Origin: Saprospiraceae bacterium
Lineage (GTDB): Bacteria; Bacteroidota; Bacteroidia; Chitinophagales; Saprospiraceae
DNA: 64,000 bases
Direction of reading: 5' to 3'
Assembly (NCBI GenBank): GCA_016714985.1
Contig: JADKBS010000019.1
Span: 1-64,000 of the forward strand
The position numbers were made by a program, and so were the translations under genes. The notes beneath the pieces are model-generated. The model saw nothing but the letters and a program-made list of their open reading frames with translations, was not told the DNA's origin and did no database searches. Positions 49,955 to 59,412 of the stretch are shown piece after piece. Within the stretch, counting starts at the first letter, position 1; every line of letters begins with the position of its first letter.

Positions 49955-50024
49955 AACATGTTGCCGATGCAAGAAAAATCACCGTTCTATGGTCGAACAA
50001 TCAGCAGTAAAACGGCCAATCTGA

Positions 50025-51938
50025 TCAACCATTCATTGACGCAAGGAACTCTTCGTTGCTCCTGGTATTCTGCATGTGCTTCATCAAGAATTCCATTGCT
50101 TCTTCTGGCTTCATGTCGGAAAGGTGCTTGCGCAAAATGAATAGCCTTTGAACAGTATCCCTATCAAAAAGTAGATCGTCTCGGCGGGTGCTTGACATCG
50201 TGAGGTTCACCGCTGGGTAGAGTCGCCTGTTGGACAAGTTCCGATCGAGCTGTAGCTCCATGTTGCCAGTACCCTTGAATTCCTCGAAGATAACGCCGTC
50301 CATCTTGGAGCCGGTATCAATCAAGGCGGTAGCAAGGATGGTAAGCGAACCGCCGCCCTCAATATTACGGGCTGCACCAAAAAATTTCTTCGGCTTGTGT
50401 AAAGCATTGGCTTCCACACCACCAGAAAGTACCTTGCCACTGGCAGGTGCAACTGTGTTGTAAGCACGAGCGAGACGGGTAATAGAGTCGAGCAAAATAA
50501 CCACATCGTGACCGCATTCTACAAGCCGTTTTGCTTTTTCCAACACGATGCCGGCCACCCTTACGTGGTTTTCGGCTGGTTCGTCAAAAGTCGAAGCAAC
50601 CACTTCGGCGTTCACGCTTCGCTTGAAGTCTGTTACCTCCTCTGGGCGTTCATCCACCAGCAACACGATGATATAACTCTCAGGGTGGTTCTTCGCAATG
50701 GCATTGGCCACATCCTTCAGCAGGAACGTTTTACCAGTTTTTGGCTGTGCCACAATCAAGCCACGCTGACCCTTTCCGATGGGCGTGAACATGTCAATGG
50801 TGCGAGTGCTATAATCGCGACCAGTCGGGGAGGTCGTGAGGTTGTATTTTTCCTGCGGGAACAACGGTGTCAGGTAATCGAAAGGCACCCGGTCGCGGAT
50901 ATCCTTTGGATCAAGGCCGTTGATTTTGGATACCCGTAGCAAGGCGAAGTATTTCTCGCCCTCTTTTGGTGGGCGTATGGCACCCTTAACTGTATCGCCC
51001 GTGCGAAGGCCGAACAGCTTGATTTGCGAAGGCGAAACGTAAATATCGTCAGGCGAGGTCAGGTAGTTGTAGTCAGCGGAACGCAGGAAGCCGTAGCCAT
51101 CGGGCATCATTTCGAGGATACCTTCACCTTCTATAATACCGTCCAACTCTATGTCGAACCGTTCACCGCTGCTGGTGCGTGGTTCGTACACGATGGGTTC
51201 GTCGTCGGGCATGAACGGAGCATCAACGATGATATCGGTATCAATCCCACCGCCACTTTGTGCGGGGCGGTTTACGATGATTTCTTCATCCTCCATTTCT
51301 ATTTCCTCGAAATCGTCGTCATCGTCGGGGTCAATCCTGGTTGGGACTTTAGGAGGCGGTGCAATCAATCGCTCGGCACGGCCACTATATTCTGTCCCTG
51401 CTGCCCTGTCCCGATCCCTATCTACTCGCCGATCCCTTAGGTCTCTGCTCGGCCTGTCGCTGACGGGGCGATCGGTGCGCAAGTCCCGGTCGCGAGGATC
51501 CCTTTCTCTCAAATCCCTATCGCCACCGCGGGCATCCCGATCACGCATGTCCCTATCGCGTGGGTCTCTGTCCCTGAAGTCACGGGGATCTCTGTCCCTC
51601 ATGTCCCTGGAATCCCTTTCGTTGCGGATAGGTTCCCGCGTATCTGTCGGGCGTCGAGTGCGGTCTGGTTGGAAATCATCGGTACGCACTTGATTGGCAT
51701 AGGCAGGCGAAGTCCTCCGTGCAACAGGGCGTGGTTCTTCAAGCACTTCTGGCTCTGGCTCAGGTGGAGGAGGGGCAGCAACTGGGGCAGCTTTTTTACT
51801 GCCAGCGGCTTGTTGGTCAAGTATCTTGTGGATGAGTTCTTGCTTGGCCAAACGACGGAAGCCAGTAATTTCGAGGCGTTCTGCAATTTCCCTCAATTCG
51901 GGAACGAGCATGTCGTTCAATTGCGAAATGTCGTACAT
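50025..51938 (-). CDS. rho: Transcription termination factor Rho
   Basis: 637 residues, long because of an insertion. Rho_N domain (MLVPELREIAERLEITGFRR); then residues ~85-190 are an Arg/Asp-rich disordered stretch with many RDRD/RDPRD repeats, followed by an acidic segment (DPDDDDDFEEIEMEDEE). The cold-shock RNA-binding domain comes next (GILEMMPDGYGFLRS, YVSPSQIKLFGLRTGD), then the ATPase (FTPIGKGQRGLIVAQPKTGK Walker A, IVLLVDERPEEVTD, LDSITRLARAYNT, FKGTGNMELQLDR). Disordered insertions between Rho_N and the S1-like domain are typical of Bacteroidota Rho. They are associated with RNA binding or condensation. The gene seems complete. Confidence 0.95.
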   Translation of the reverse strand: MYDISQLNDMLVPELREIAERLEITGFRRLAKQELIHKILDQQAAGSKKAAPVAAPPPPEPEPEVLEEPRPVARRTSPAYANQVRTDDFQPDRTRRPTDTREPIRNERDSRDMRDRDPRDFRDRDPRDRDMRDRDARGGDRDLRERDPRDRDLRTDRPVSDRPSRDLRDRRVDRDRDRAAGTEYSGRAERLIAPPPKVPTRIDPDDDDDFEEIEMEDEEIIVNRPAQSGGGIDTDIIVDAPFMPDDEPIVYEPRTSSGERFDIELDGIIEGEGILEMMPDGYGFLRSADYNYLTSPDDIYVSPSQIKLFGLRTGDTVKGAIRPPKEGEKYFALLRVSKINGLDPKDIRDRVPFDYLTPLFPQEKYNLTTSPTGRDYSTRTIDMFTPIGKGQRGLIVAQPKTGKTFLLKDVANAIAKNHPESYIIVLLVDERPEEVTDFKRSVNAEVVASTFDEPAENHVRVAGIVLEKAKRLVECGHDVVILLDSITRLARAYNTVAPASGKVLSGGVEANALHKPKKFFGAARNIEGGGSLTILATALIDTGSKMDGVIFEEFKGTGNMELQLDRNLSNRRLYPAVNLTMSSTRRDDLLFDRDTVQRLFILRKHLSDMKPEEAMEFLMKHMQNTRSNEEFLASMNG

Positions 51939-52430
51939 AATATAAGAAATAAAATTTTAGGAGGAAGGACAAAAGCCAAATGGTGAATACCCCTTTTTCA
52001 GTGGGCGCTGATGGTTTTGCTACTCTCTAAAAGGACTTCACATTGAAGAAAATCTTACTTGGTAGTGATTCCTTTCGTCAATGGAACTTGAAAAATGATA
52101 GGTTTGATTGAAAATTGTTGACTGAAAATCAGACTAAGTTCTTGAAAAATGCGAACCGCCATGCTGTCGGGGTTCCTTTTTGAAAGGAGTTGCCTTCTTG
52201 GGGTAAAATTGCCAAGGGGATGTAAACGAGATTACGGAGCAATCCGCATTTGGTTACATTCTGTGCCAACACATCTCAGTTCTCAACACTGTTTATTTCG
52301 TTCTAGTGATATTGGAAAAAAACAAAGGAGTTGCGGCTCTGAAGTTAATTATGATTGGCCGACTGCCAAAACAGGTGGCGTGATTCAGGTTGTGCGGCAA
52401 AAATACATACAAGTTTCAGAATTCAAATAC
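51939..52430. other. Gene-less interval between rho and serS promoter
   Basis: About 490 bases without a convincing frame. A 113-codon frame starting at 52149 has no coding character or family similarity. Short words such as GGTTTGATTGAAAATTG occur, but no strong hairpin. It presumably holds the divergent promoters of rho and serS. Confidence 0.5.
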
Positions 52431-52438
52431 TACCTTTG
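52431..52438 (+). promoter_or_regulatory. serS promoter -7 box
   Basis: TACCTTTG matches TAnnTTTG and is followed by a ~240-base leader up to the serS ATG. No convincing -33 box. Confidence 0.5.
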
Positions 52439-52534
52439 CCAAAAAGTTTTTCCAAAAGCAATTTTTTATTCGTTAGCTACTGATTTATAAAAAAAACAGT
52501 TGTTTGCGAAACTTAATTTTGATTCGGGAGATTG

Positions 52535-52615
52535 AAAACAGCTATAAGTCAGGCTGTTTTGTCGGGAAGCCGCACAGTGCCGAAACACTACAAGAAGTGA
52601 ACACTATTACCTTCC
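52535..52615 (+). ncRNA. Possible structured serS leader
   Basis: Within the long leader, AAAACAGC (52535-52542) pairs with GCTGTTTT (52553-52560). It is followed by a GC-richer segment with CGGGAAGCCGCACAGTGCCG and a small CACT/AGTG hairpin. No known riboswitch or T-box motif is recognised; it might instead be a short independent RNA. Confidence 0.25.
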
Positions 52616-52681
52616 AAATAGTTTGCGCACTGCATTTCAACGAACAATCCTGATATTTATTGGCATATTCAAACTTTAGTA

Positions 52682-53959
52682 ATGCTTGAACTTGGCTTTT
52701 TAAAATCTAACAAAGAACGCGCCATTCAGGGCTTAAAAAAACGAAATTTCTCTGACGAAGCACTTCAGGTGATTGACCACATCCTGGGAGCGGACGAAAT
52801 GCGGCGGACAGCGCAAATAGAACTCGACAGCAACCTTGCAGAATCAAAGCGATTCGCTGGCGAAATCGGTGGCCTTCTGAAAGCTGGTAACCTTGCCGAA
52901 GCAGAAGCCATCAAAGCCAAGGTCGCTATGCTCAAAGAGCAAGCAAAAGACCTTGAAAACGCCATGAAGGTTGCATCTGAACGGTTAGAAGAGCTTTTGC
53001 TAACCGTGCCGAACCTCCCACATGATTCCGTGCCTTTTGGAAAGAGTGCGGACGATAACGAAGTCTATAAGGCATGGGAAAAGCCATTACCCAACTTGGC
53101 CACAGGGGCACTGCCGCACTGGGACTTGGCAAAAAAGTACAATGTCTTCGACCTTGAGCTTGGCACCAAGCTGACGGGTGCAGGGTTTCCCGTATTCAGG
53201 GGCAAGGGCGCTCGCCTCGAAAGGGCGCTTATCAATTTTTTCCTGGACGAGGCATCCCGTGCAGGTTACGAAGAAATTGCCCCACCGCTCATGGTTAATG
53301 CAGCCTCTGCCAGGGCCACCGGACAACTGCCCGATAAGGAGGGGCAGATGTACTATGTAGAGCGCGACGACCTTTATCTCATCCCTACTGCCGAGGTACC
53401 TGTCACCAATATCTTCCGTGACGAAATCGTGGACGAAAAGCTATTCCCCATCAAGATGACCGGCTATACCCAGTGCTTCCGTAGGGAGGCAGGTAGCTAT
53501 GGTGCCCATGTGCGTGGATTGAACAGGGTTCACCAGTTTGACAAAGTGGAAATCGTGCAAATTGTGCATCCTGATACTTCCTACCAGCAACTCGAAGGTA
53601 TGCTGGCTCATGTGTCCGGCCTGCTCGATAAACTGGAACTGCCCTATCGCATCCTCCGGCTTTGCGGTGGTGATATGGGCTTTACTTCTGCGCTTACCTT
53701 CGACTTTGAGGTTTGGTCAGCTGCCCAAGAGCGGTGGTTGGAGGTTAGCTCTGTTTCCAATTTTGAGACCTATCAAAGCAACCGCATGAAAGTGCGCTTT
53801 AAGGATGGCGGCAAGATGCGCCTTGCGCATACGTTGAACGGTAGTGCACTGGCACTTGCCCGTATCGTGGCTGCACTTATGGAAAACAACCAAACACCGG
53901 AGGGAATCATACTGCCGAAGGTGCTGCATTCCTACACGGGATTTGAAGTGTTGAATTGA
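52682..53959 (+). CDS. serS: Seryl-tRNA synthetase
   Basis: 425 residues, full length. N-terminal coiled-coil tRNA-binding arm (residues ~30-105, e.g. LAESKRFAGEIGGLLKAGNL), then the class II core: motif 1 FPVFRGKGARLERALINFFL, TAEVPVTN (serine/ATP pocket), motif 2 QCFRREAGSYGAHVRGLNRV, and motif 3 LNGSALALARIVAALMEN. Charges tRNA-Ser and tRNA-Sec. Start at the first ATG gives the expected MLELGFLKSNKERAI N-terminus. Confidence 0.95.
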   Translation: MLELGFLKSNKERAIQGLKKRNFSDEALQVIDHILGADEMRRTAQIELDSNLAESKRFAGEIGGLLKAGNLAEAEAIKAKVAMLKEQAKDLENAMKVASERLEELLLTVPNLPHDSVPFGKSADDNEVYKAWEKPLPNLATGALPHWDLAKKYNVFDLELGTKLTGAGFPVFRGKGARLERALINFFLDEASRAGYEEIAPPLMVNAASARATGQLPDKEGQMYYVERDDLYLIPTAEVPVTNIFRDEIVDEKLFPIKMTGYTQCFRREAGSYGAHVRGLNRVHQFDKVEIVQIVHPDTSYQQLEGMLAHVSGLLDKLELPYRILRLCGGDMGFTSALTFDFEVWSAAQERWLEVSSVSNFETYQSNRMKVRFKDGGKMRLAHTLNGSALALARIVAALMENNQTPEGIILPKVLHSYTGFEVLN

Positions 53960-54062
53960 AGGGGTTCAGAAGGCTTAGCGGGTTCAAAAAAATTTAGTTT
54001 GACAGCTTCTACCCGCTGAATCTCCTAAATCTCCTAAACCTCCTAAACAACTTTGATTTCAA
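53960..54062. repeat. Degenerate composite hairpin, CTCCTAAA words
   Basis: AATCTCCTAAATCTCCTAAA and CCTCCTAAAC repeat on the right, with GGTTCAGAAGGCTTAGCGGG on the left as a poor inverted partner (CCCGCTGAA). It belongs to the family of word-built gaps but its arms are less perfect. Confidence 0.5.
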
Positions 54063-55058
54063 ATGCAATCGATTGATATTGAGGCAATTAATCAACAGGT
54101 TTACCACGACAGCGCTTTTGTTGACCAACTGAACAGTGAGACGGCAAAGGTCATCGTGGGGCAAAAGAACATGATTGAGCGGCTGATGATTGGCCTGCTC
54201 ACCAAAGGGCACATCCTGTTGGAAGGCTTGCCGGGTTTAGCAAAAACCTTGGCAATCAAAACGCTTTCGACGGCAATCAATGCCAAGTTTCACCGTATTC
54301 AGTTTACACCAGACCTGCTTCCTGCCGACATCATCGGTACAATGGTCTATAACCCCGGCACAACAAAGTTTGCCGTACACAAAGGCCCCGTGTTTGCCAA
54401 TTTCATCTTAGCGGACGAAATCAACCGTGCCCCAGCAAAAGTGCAATCGGCACTGTTGGAGGCGATGCAGGAGCGGCAAGTGACCATCGGTGGCGAGACC
54501 TTTAAATTGGAAGACCCTTTTCTGGTGCTGGCCACACAAAACCCAATAGAGCAAGAAGGTACCTACCCATTGCCGGAGGCACAGACCGACCGTTTCATGT
54601 TAAAAGTGAAAGTTGGCTATCCCGAAAAGGAGGAGGAGCGCCTGATCATGCGTCGAAATTTGAGTGATGATGGTTTCGGGGAGGTCATGCCCATTGTGCA
54701 GCCCGCCGACATTATCAGGGCGAGGAAATCGGTTCAGAAGATTTACATGGACGAAAAAATTGAGCGTTACATCATTGACATTGTGTTTGCGACCCGAAAC
54801 CCGAAGGATTACGGTTTGGCCAACCTCGCTCCATTGATAAACTATGGCGGTTCGCCCCGTGCATCCATCAATTTAGCACTGGCAGCAAAAGCTTTGGCTT
54901 TCCTTCGCAGGCGGGGCTATGTAATACCGGAAGATGTTCGCAATATTTGCCACGACGTGATGCGCCACCGTATCGGCCTAACCTACGAAGCAGAGGCCGA
55001 GAACAAGACGCAAGAGGACATCATTAATATGGTGTTGAACAAGGTGGAAGTGCCATAA
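54063..55058 (+). CDS. MoxR family AAA ATPase
   Basis: 331 residues. AAA_3 core: HILLEGLPGLAKTLAIKTLS (Walker A, residues 55-62), VYNPGTTKFAVHKGPVFANF, FILADEINRAPAKVQSALLE (Walker B), MQERQVTIGG, LATQNPIEQEGTYPLPEAQT (sensor 1) and the C-terminal lid (GGSPRASINLALAAKALAFL). MoxR ATPases work as chaperones, usually with a DUF58/VWA partner encoded next door. Here no such partner follows; the next gene is a DUF6427-like membrane protein, so the usual operon is split. Confidence 0.9.
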   Translation: MQSIDIEAINQQVYHDSAFVDQLNSETAKVIVGQKNMIERLMIGLLTKGHILLEGLPGLAKTLAIKTLSTAINAKFHRIQFTPDLLPADIIGTMVYNPGTTKFAVHKGPVFANFILADEINRAPAKVQSALLEAMQERQVTIGGETFKLEDPFLVLATQNPIEQEGTYPLPEAQTDRFMLKVKVGYPEKEEERLIMRRNLSDDGFGEVMPIVQPADIIRARKSVQKIYMDEKIERYIIDIVFATRNPKDYGLANLAPLINYGGSPRASINLALAAKALAFLRRRGYVIPEDVRNICHDVMRHRIGLTYEAEAENKTQEDIINMVLNKVEVP

Positions 55059-55161
55059 GAAAGTTGGCACTTGGCACTTGGCAGCCAGTCAGCAGTTGCT
55101 TAGCCTAGTACATGGTAGTATTCATTGGGCTGCCAACTGCAAACTGGTGAATTGCCAACTT
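55059..55161. repeat. Composite hairpin, TTGGCA words
   Basis: AAGTTGGCA (55061-55069) and TGCCAACTT (55153-55161) are exact inverted copies. Inside, ACTTGGCAGCCAG and GGGCTGCCAACTGC give a second pairing. It starts directly after the MoxR stop. Confidence 0.75.
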
Positions 55162-55501
55162 AAAAAAATGGGTCAGTAATCGGAAAAAAAAGGTTTTGGG
55201 GCTGCTTTCTGGGTCAAGTATGTTTTAAGGGCGTTTAGTCAGGTGGGGCAAAAAAGCTGGTGAACGGTTTGTTCGAGGCTAAAGAGGGACAACCCGTCAA
55301 GGAATCCATAAATGGGAACATTTTTTTCAAAATAACTTGTATCAAAGGAAAAGCAGTCGATTCTTTTGGGTACTGGATTTCGAATAAGCCCAATAGCTAA
55401 GTGAAGTCGGATTAACAAGTTAGACTGATTGGGTTTGCAAATGCTTGCCAATCAATGCCTTGCAAATTCATCGTCCATCATTTATCATTCATCCTAATTT
55501 T

Positions 55502-56485
55502 GTGCTTACATTACTAAGAACCAATCAAGTTTTTTACAGCATGATGTTGATTGTTTACATCTTGCTGTTGCGGTTTTCCGTTTTTATTGCGCCGTTCCAA
55601 TGGGAGCCGTCCGGTCACGGTATCCTATGTGAAATGCTATATGGGGTAGTGGGTTCGCAAAGCATCGTGGCACATGTCATTGCGATGGTACTGCTTATGG
55701 GGCAGGGTTATCTAGTTAATCTTATCGCCATCAATTATCGGCTTTCCAACGAGATAAACCTATTTCCGGGCTTGTTCTACATTTGGTGCTGCTGCGCAAT
55801 TCCCGACTTCCTGTACCTTTCACCTGTTTTGATTGGCAACACCTTCTTCCTCATTGCCTTGTACCAAATCTTCGATACGTATAAAAACCCTGCCTGTGCT
55901 GACAATATTTTCAATGCGGGCCTGTGGCTGGGGGTGGCAAGCCTGTTTTATTTTCCATTTATTTTCTTCTTTATTGTGCTGTTGGCTGCCTTGAGCATAT
56001 TGAGGACCTTCAACTTGCAAGAAGTGCTCATGATTTTAGTCGGGATTGTGCTTCCCTATTTTCTTACTGGCCTATATTTCTTTTGGTTCGACAGCTTTAG
56101 CTATTTTTGGGAGACCCAGATTAGCCGAAATTTTGGATTCTTCGAATTTAGCCGTATTTCATTTACCTGGGACGTTTGGGTCAAATTCGTTTTATTCATC
56201 GGGGCAATGGCCTATGTCATGATAAATAGCAATTTTTATCTCACCAAGAAGAACATCCAAGTTCAAAAGAAAATCAATATCCTCTATTGGGTGCTTATTG
56301 CTGCTGGCTTGTCGGTTCCTTTTCAGATTCACGTAACCTTTGAGCATTTAATGATGCTGGCTCCTACCCTAGGCATATTCTTGGGCCTATCATTTACTGC
56401 TTTCAAGCCTCAATGGGCCGAAGCTATCCACTTCTTGATGCTGGTTTTGGTGATGGTCTTACAATTCGTGCCTTGGCAGTTGTAG
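55502..56485 (+). CDS. DUF6427-like integral membrane protein
   Basis: About 327 residues with eight or more hydrophobic helices (MMLIVYILLLRFSVFI, IVAHVIAMVLLMGQGYLVNL, LGVASLFYFPFIFFFIVLLA, VLMILVGIVLPYFLTGLYFF). The N-terminal LTLLRTNQ before TM1 and the mid-protein RTFNLQEVLMILVG recall DUF6427, a Bacteroidota family of unknown role. The GTG at 55502 gives the family-like N-terminus. A TAATTTTG box overlaps this GTG, so the Met at 55541 remains possible. The stretch 55162-55494 holds no gene I can support. Confidence 0.7.
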   Translation: MLTLLRTNQVFYSMMLIVYILLLRFSVFIAPFQWEPSGHGILCEMLYGVVGSQSIVAHVIAMVLLMGQGYLVNLIAINYRLSNEINLFPGLFYIWCCCAIPDFLYLSPVLIGNTFFLIALYQIFDTYKNPACADNIFNAGLWLGVASLFYFPFIFFFIVLLAALSILRTFNLQEVLMILVGIVLPYFLTGLYFFWFDSFSYFWETQISRNFGFFEFSRISFTWDVWVKFVLFIGAMAYVMINSNFYLTKKNIQVQKKINILYWVLIAAGLSVPFQIHVTFEHLMMLAPTLGIFLGLSFTAFKPQWAEAIHFLMLVLVMVLQFVPWQL

Positions 56486-56597
56486 GGGAGGTGCTTCATT
56501 GTTACATTGCTTCATTGTTACCTGCGCTACGATAACCATGAGGCCATGAAACCATATAGCAATATAACAATATAACAATGAAACAATGAACCCCCAT
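56486..56597. repeat. Composite hairpin, TTCATTGTTA words
   Basis: GCTTCATTGTTACATTGC and CTTCATTGTTACC on the left mirror ATATAACAATGAAACAATGA on the right. It fills the gap between two convergent genes. Confidence 0.8.
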
Positions 56598-59075
56598 TCA
56601 CTTCCTTTTCAAATTCAAATAATCTAAGAAGTAAATTACCCGCAATGACAAGCTGTTGCTTTGGGGCAAATTACCTAAGCGTTTGACTCCTTCACCATAA
56701 GAGTATTGGATTTCTTCCTTGATATTGGTGTAGTCCTCCGTGTTGTTTTTCCAAACTATAAAAATATCACTGCCCGGCGCAAAACGCCAACGATAGACGC
56801 AGTCCACGGTCACAGCGTTGAAACTGTTATCGCTGAAGCGGTCGTGCATTGCCTCGCCGAGCTTGCCTTCAGGCAAGAGTTCGTGCAAGCTGCTGTACTC
56901 TGCCTTCGACCAATAGTGCCGTAGGCGAAATGACAATGACATATTGTTGGTGAAAATATAGGTCGTGTTCAACACATTCTCCACCGTGATGTTGTCCCGA
57001 ATGCCGAAGATGATTTCGCCATTGTCTCCGTATGTCACAAATCCTACATCGTTTTTAAAGTTGTAACTACCTGTTTCCAAATAAAAGGAAAGGCGATTGC
57101 TGGCCCGATAACGGGGCGAAAGCGTGAGGTTGAAGCGATGGCGGCCAGGCTCATCGAACTTCCTGAAATTCCAGTTCACGTCCAGCGCCAGTTTTTTGCG
57201 GTAATCAGTTGACAGGAATCCACCAATATTGCGGTTGGTGGGGAAACGATAGTAGCGGCTGAAATCCTCGGTTCGTGGTTCAAAATAATCGAAGGTCTCG
57301 ATGGGTTCCAGCCAACTGAACATGCCATAAGCCACCCGATTTTTGGTCAATATCCAAGCATCAAGCCCGAAACCCAAATCACTGAAAACATTAGGCTTTT
57401 GCAAGCGGCCATAGATGCCATCAAAGGTGACATGCGCTTCGAGGAAATTGCCAAAAGGCTCGTTAATGTTGTAGCTCCATGAGCCTACGACTGTTTTCTC
57501 GTTGGGATTGAAGATGAACCCAAGGTCGTTCGGGTCATAGTCCCAGCTCTCCACATTGTACCCCAATTCCCACCTTATGCGGCCGCTCGTCTTGCCAATG
57601 CTGCCAAAATATTTGTGGCCAAGATCGGTCAGCCCAGGGTAATATTTTTGGGTAAGGGCTGCACTGCCACTGATGGCATAGGACTGTGCCTTGTTGCGAA
57701 GCGAAAAACTGGTGCCCGTCACGTTGGCCTCGTAATCCTCGCCACGTCGCAGCACATTGGTGTTCACCAGCGTGACGAAGGAGTTGTTGGGCAGGTTCTG
57801 GTCGAGCACGGCGATATTGTAGTTCGTCAGAGGGCTGGTCAAGACCCTGCGTTTGTCGCCCGTCAACTTGTTCGAGATGGAGGCATGCGACTCGGCAGAT
57901 ATGGCGTTGAAAAAGCCGATGCCCATCCCACTATTGGTGCGCCCAGATATTTTGGTGGCGTTGATGAGCTGCGACTCTGTTGGGTTGTCGTCCACCACCT
58001 CGCCTTCTTCAAGTTGTTTTCCCGCTTCGAAATAATGCAAGGGCCGGCCCCCTATCCTTCGGCTGTAAAACAGCCCCCCTTTGTTGAATAGCTCGGTTCC
58101 TTCGGTAAAAAACTGGCGGTTTTCATCGAACCTGACCTCGAACGGCGATAGGTTGAGCACCTTGTTGTCGAAGCGCACCTGCCCAAAATCGGGGATGAGG
58201 GTCATGTCCAGCGTGAACGCATCGTTGATGCCGTATTTGATGTCCATACCGCCATTGATGCTGCGGCCCCAGGTGCTCTTTGGGCTACCGTTTTTGTCGT
58301 AAAAATTTTCGGCGTACATTGAAATATAAGGGGTTGCCGAAAGGCGCACCGGCGATTCGATATTGGCAATGCCGCCGATGGTGCCAGACTGGTTGAGATA
58401 GCCGGCAATGTTCGGGTTCACCTCGTTCCAAAAAGAAATTTCCCGCTTGCGCCTGACCTCCCGCACAAAGTTCACGTTCCAGACCTGCACTGCTGAGTTC
58501 GGGAACCGGATGGCAGAGTAGGGGATTTTAATCTCCACTACCCAACCCGCTTGGGTGCGTTCCACTTCGCTGTCCCAGACGGCATCCCACGATTCGTCGC
58601 CGGAGGATAGCACGCCGCCAAAGCCTCCGCCCTCGGTGGCTGAGGAGTACTTGGTGTCGTACTGGATGCCGGAGGCAGTCACACCGAAGCCAACGGCGTT
58701 GTTGCCGTCCCGATAGGCATCAATGATGAAGGCAAACCAGTCCGTATTGCCTATATTGTCCCTTTCGGACATCTCCAGCAGGATGCTGTCGGGGCGAGCA
58801 TCGAGCAGTCGGGCACCAACGTACATGGCCGTGTTGTCGTAGAGTACCCGCACTTCGCTGACTTCTGTAGCTGGTTTGCCGGGGTTCGGGGTGTTTTGTA
58901 CAAAATCTGCAACGGGCTGGGCAGCGGCCCAACCTGGCTCGTCGAGTTGGCCATCAATGCGGATGCCCTGCGAGATGCGGGCGGCCGAAGCGTGCTTCTT
59001 CGTGATTTCGGGTGGCTGCGCCAGGGCCAGGCACGTGGCAAAAACTGCAAATAATGATGCGAACAGGAGTTTCAT
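56598..59075 (-). CDS. DUF5916 domain-containing protein with N-terminal CBM9-like domain
   Basis: 825 residues. Signal peptide (LFASLFAVFATCLALAQ), then a carbohydrate-binding CBM9-like domain (IRIDGQLDEPGWAAAQPVAD, VRVLYDNTAMYVGARLLD, WFAFIIDAYRDGNNAVGFGV, GWVVEIKIPYSAIRFP). The long DUF5916 region follows (RLSATPYISMYAENFYD, DIKYGINDAFTLDMTLIPDF, RQFFTEGTELFNKGGLFYSR, RIGGRPLHYFEAGK) and ends in beta strands with terminal aromatic YFLDYLNLKRK. The C-terminal half looks like an outer-membrane beta barrel. No reaction is known for the family; glycan binding or uptake is plausible. Confidence 0.85.
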   Translation of the reverse strand: MKLLFASLFAVFATCLALAQPPEITKKHASAARISQGIRIDGQLDEPGWAAAQPVADFVQNTPNPGKPATEVSEVRVLYDNTAMYVGARLLDARPDSILLEMSERDNIGNTDWFAFIIDAYRDGNNAVGFGVTASGIQYDTKYSSATEGGGFGGVLSSGDESWDAVWDSEVERTQAGWVVEIKIPYSAIRFPNSAVQVWNVNFVREVRRKREISFWNEVNPNIAGYLNQSGTIGGIANIESPVRLSATPYISMYAENFYDKNGSPKSTWGRSINGGMDIKYGINDAFTLDMTLIPDFGQVRFDNKVLNLSPFEVRFDENRQFFTEGTELFNKGGLFYSRRIGGRPLHYFEAGKQLEEGEVVDDNPTESQLINATKISGRTNSGMGIGFFNAISAESHASISNKLTGDKRRVLTSPLTNYNIAVLDQNLPNNSFVTLVNTNVLRRGEDYEANVTGTSFSLRNKAQSYAISGSAALTQKYYPGLTDLGHKYFGSIGKTSGRIRWELGYNVESWDYDPNDLGFIFNPNEKTVVGSWSYNINEPFGNFLEAHVTFDGIYGRLQKPNVFSDLGFGLDAWILTKNRVAYGMFSWLEPIETFDYFEPRTEDFSRYYRFPTNRNIGGFLSTDYRKKLALDVNWNFRKFDEPGRHRFNLTLSPRYRASNRLSFYLETGSYNFKNDVGFVTYGDNGEIIFGIRDNITVENVLNTTYIFTNNMSLSFRLRHYWSKAEYSSLHELLPEGKLGEAMHDRFSDNSFNAVTVDCVYRWRFAPGSDIFIVWKNNTEDYTNIKEEIQYSYGEGVKRLGNLPQSNSLSLRVIYFLDYLNLKRK

Positions 59076-59126
59076 ACATTATATATTGGTGAAGAGCGGG
59101 GCGTTGGGCCATAACAATGCCTAAGG

Positions 59127-59157
59127 CAAAACTACGACCAACCGCATTGAGGCCAAA
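59127..59157 (-). promoter_or_regulatory. Promoter of the DUF5916 gene
   Basis: On the minus strand TTTTG (59157-59153) and TAGTTTTG (59134-59127) are 18 bp apart and lie ~50 bp before the ATG at 59075. The rest of the 59158-59412 gap shows no clear feature. Confidence 0.6.
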
Positions 59158-59412
59158 AGACACATGAATGTCGTTAATGTTGTATCGGTTCGATGGTTAT
59201 GAATTGGTTTCTGGATAATTACGATTGTACTGTATAGGGCATTAAAAAGTTGCCCTTGGAAGCAAGTACCACGTCTCCCAATTAAATCTACAGCTGGGAT
59301 CAAGGTCCAAACTATCGAGAAATTTAAATTCAAAAAACGACAATTCCCATTTTAGACGTTATTTTGCACCGATAGAAAAGCTGTGACCAAAGCAAAAATA
59401 TAGGCAGTATAG

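Noticed and set aside
52149..52490. 113-codon frame between rho and serS
   Set aside because: Codon usage and composition are unlike neighbours, there are no motifs, and the serS promoter box lies inside it.
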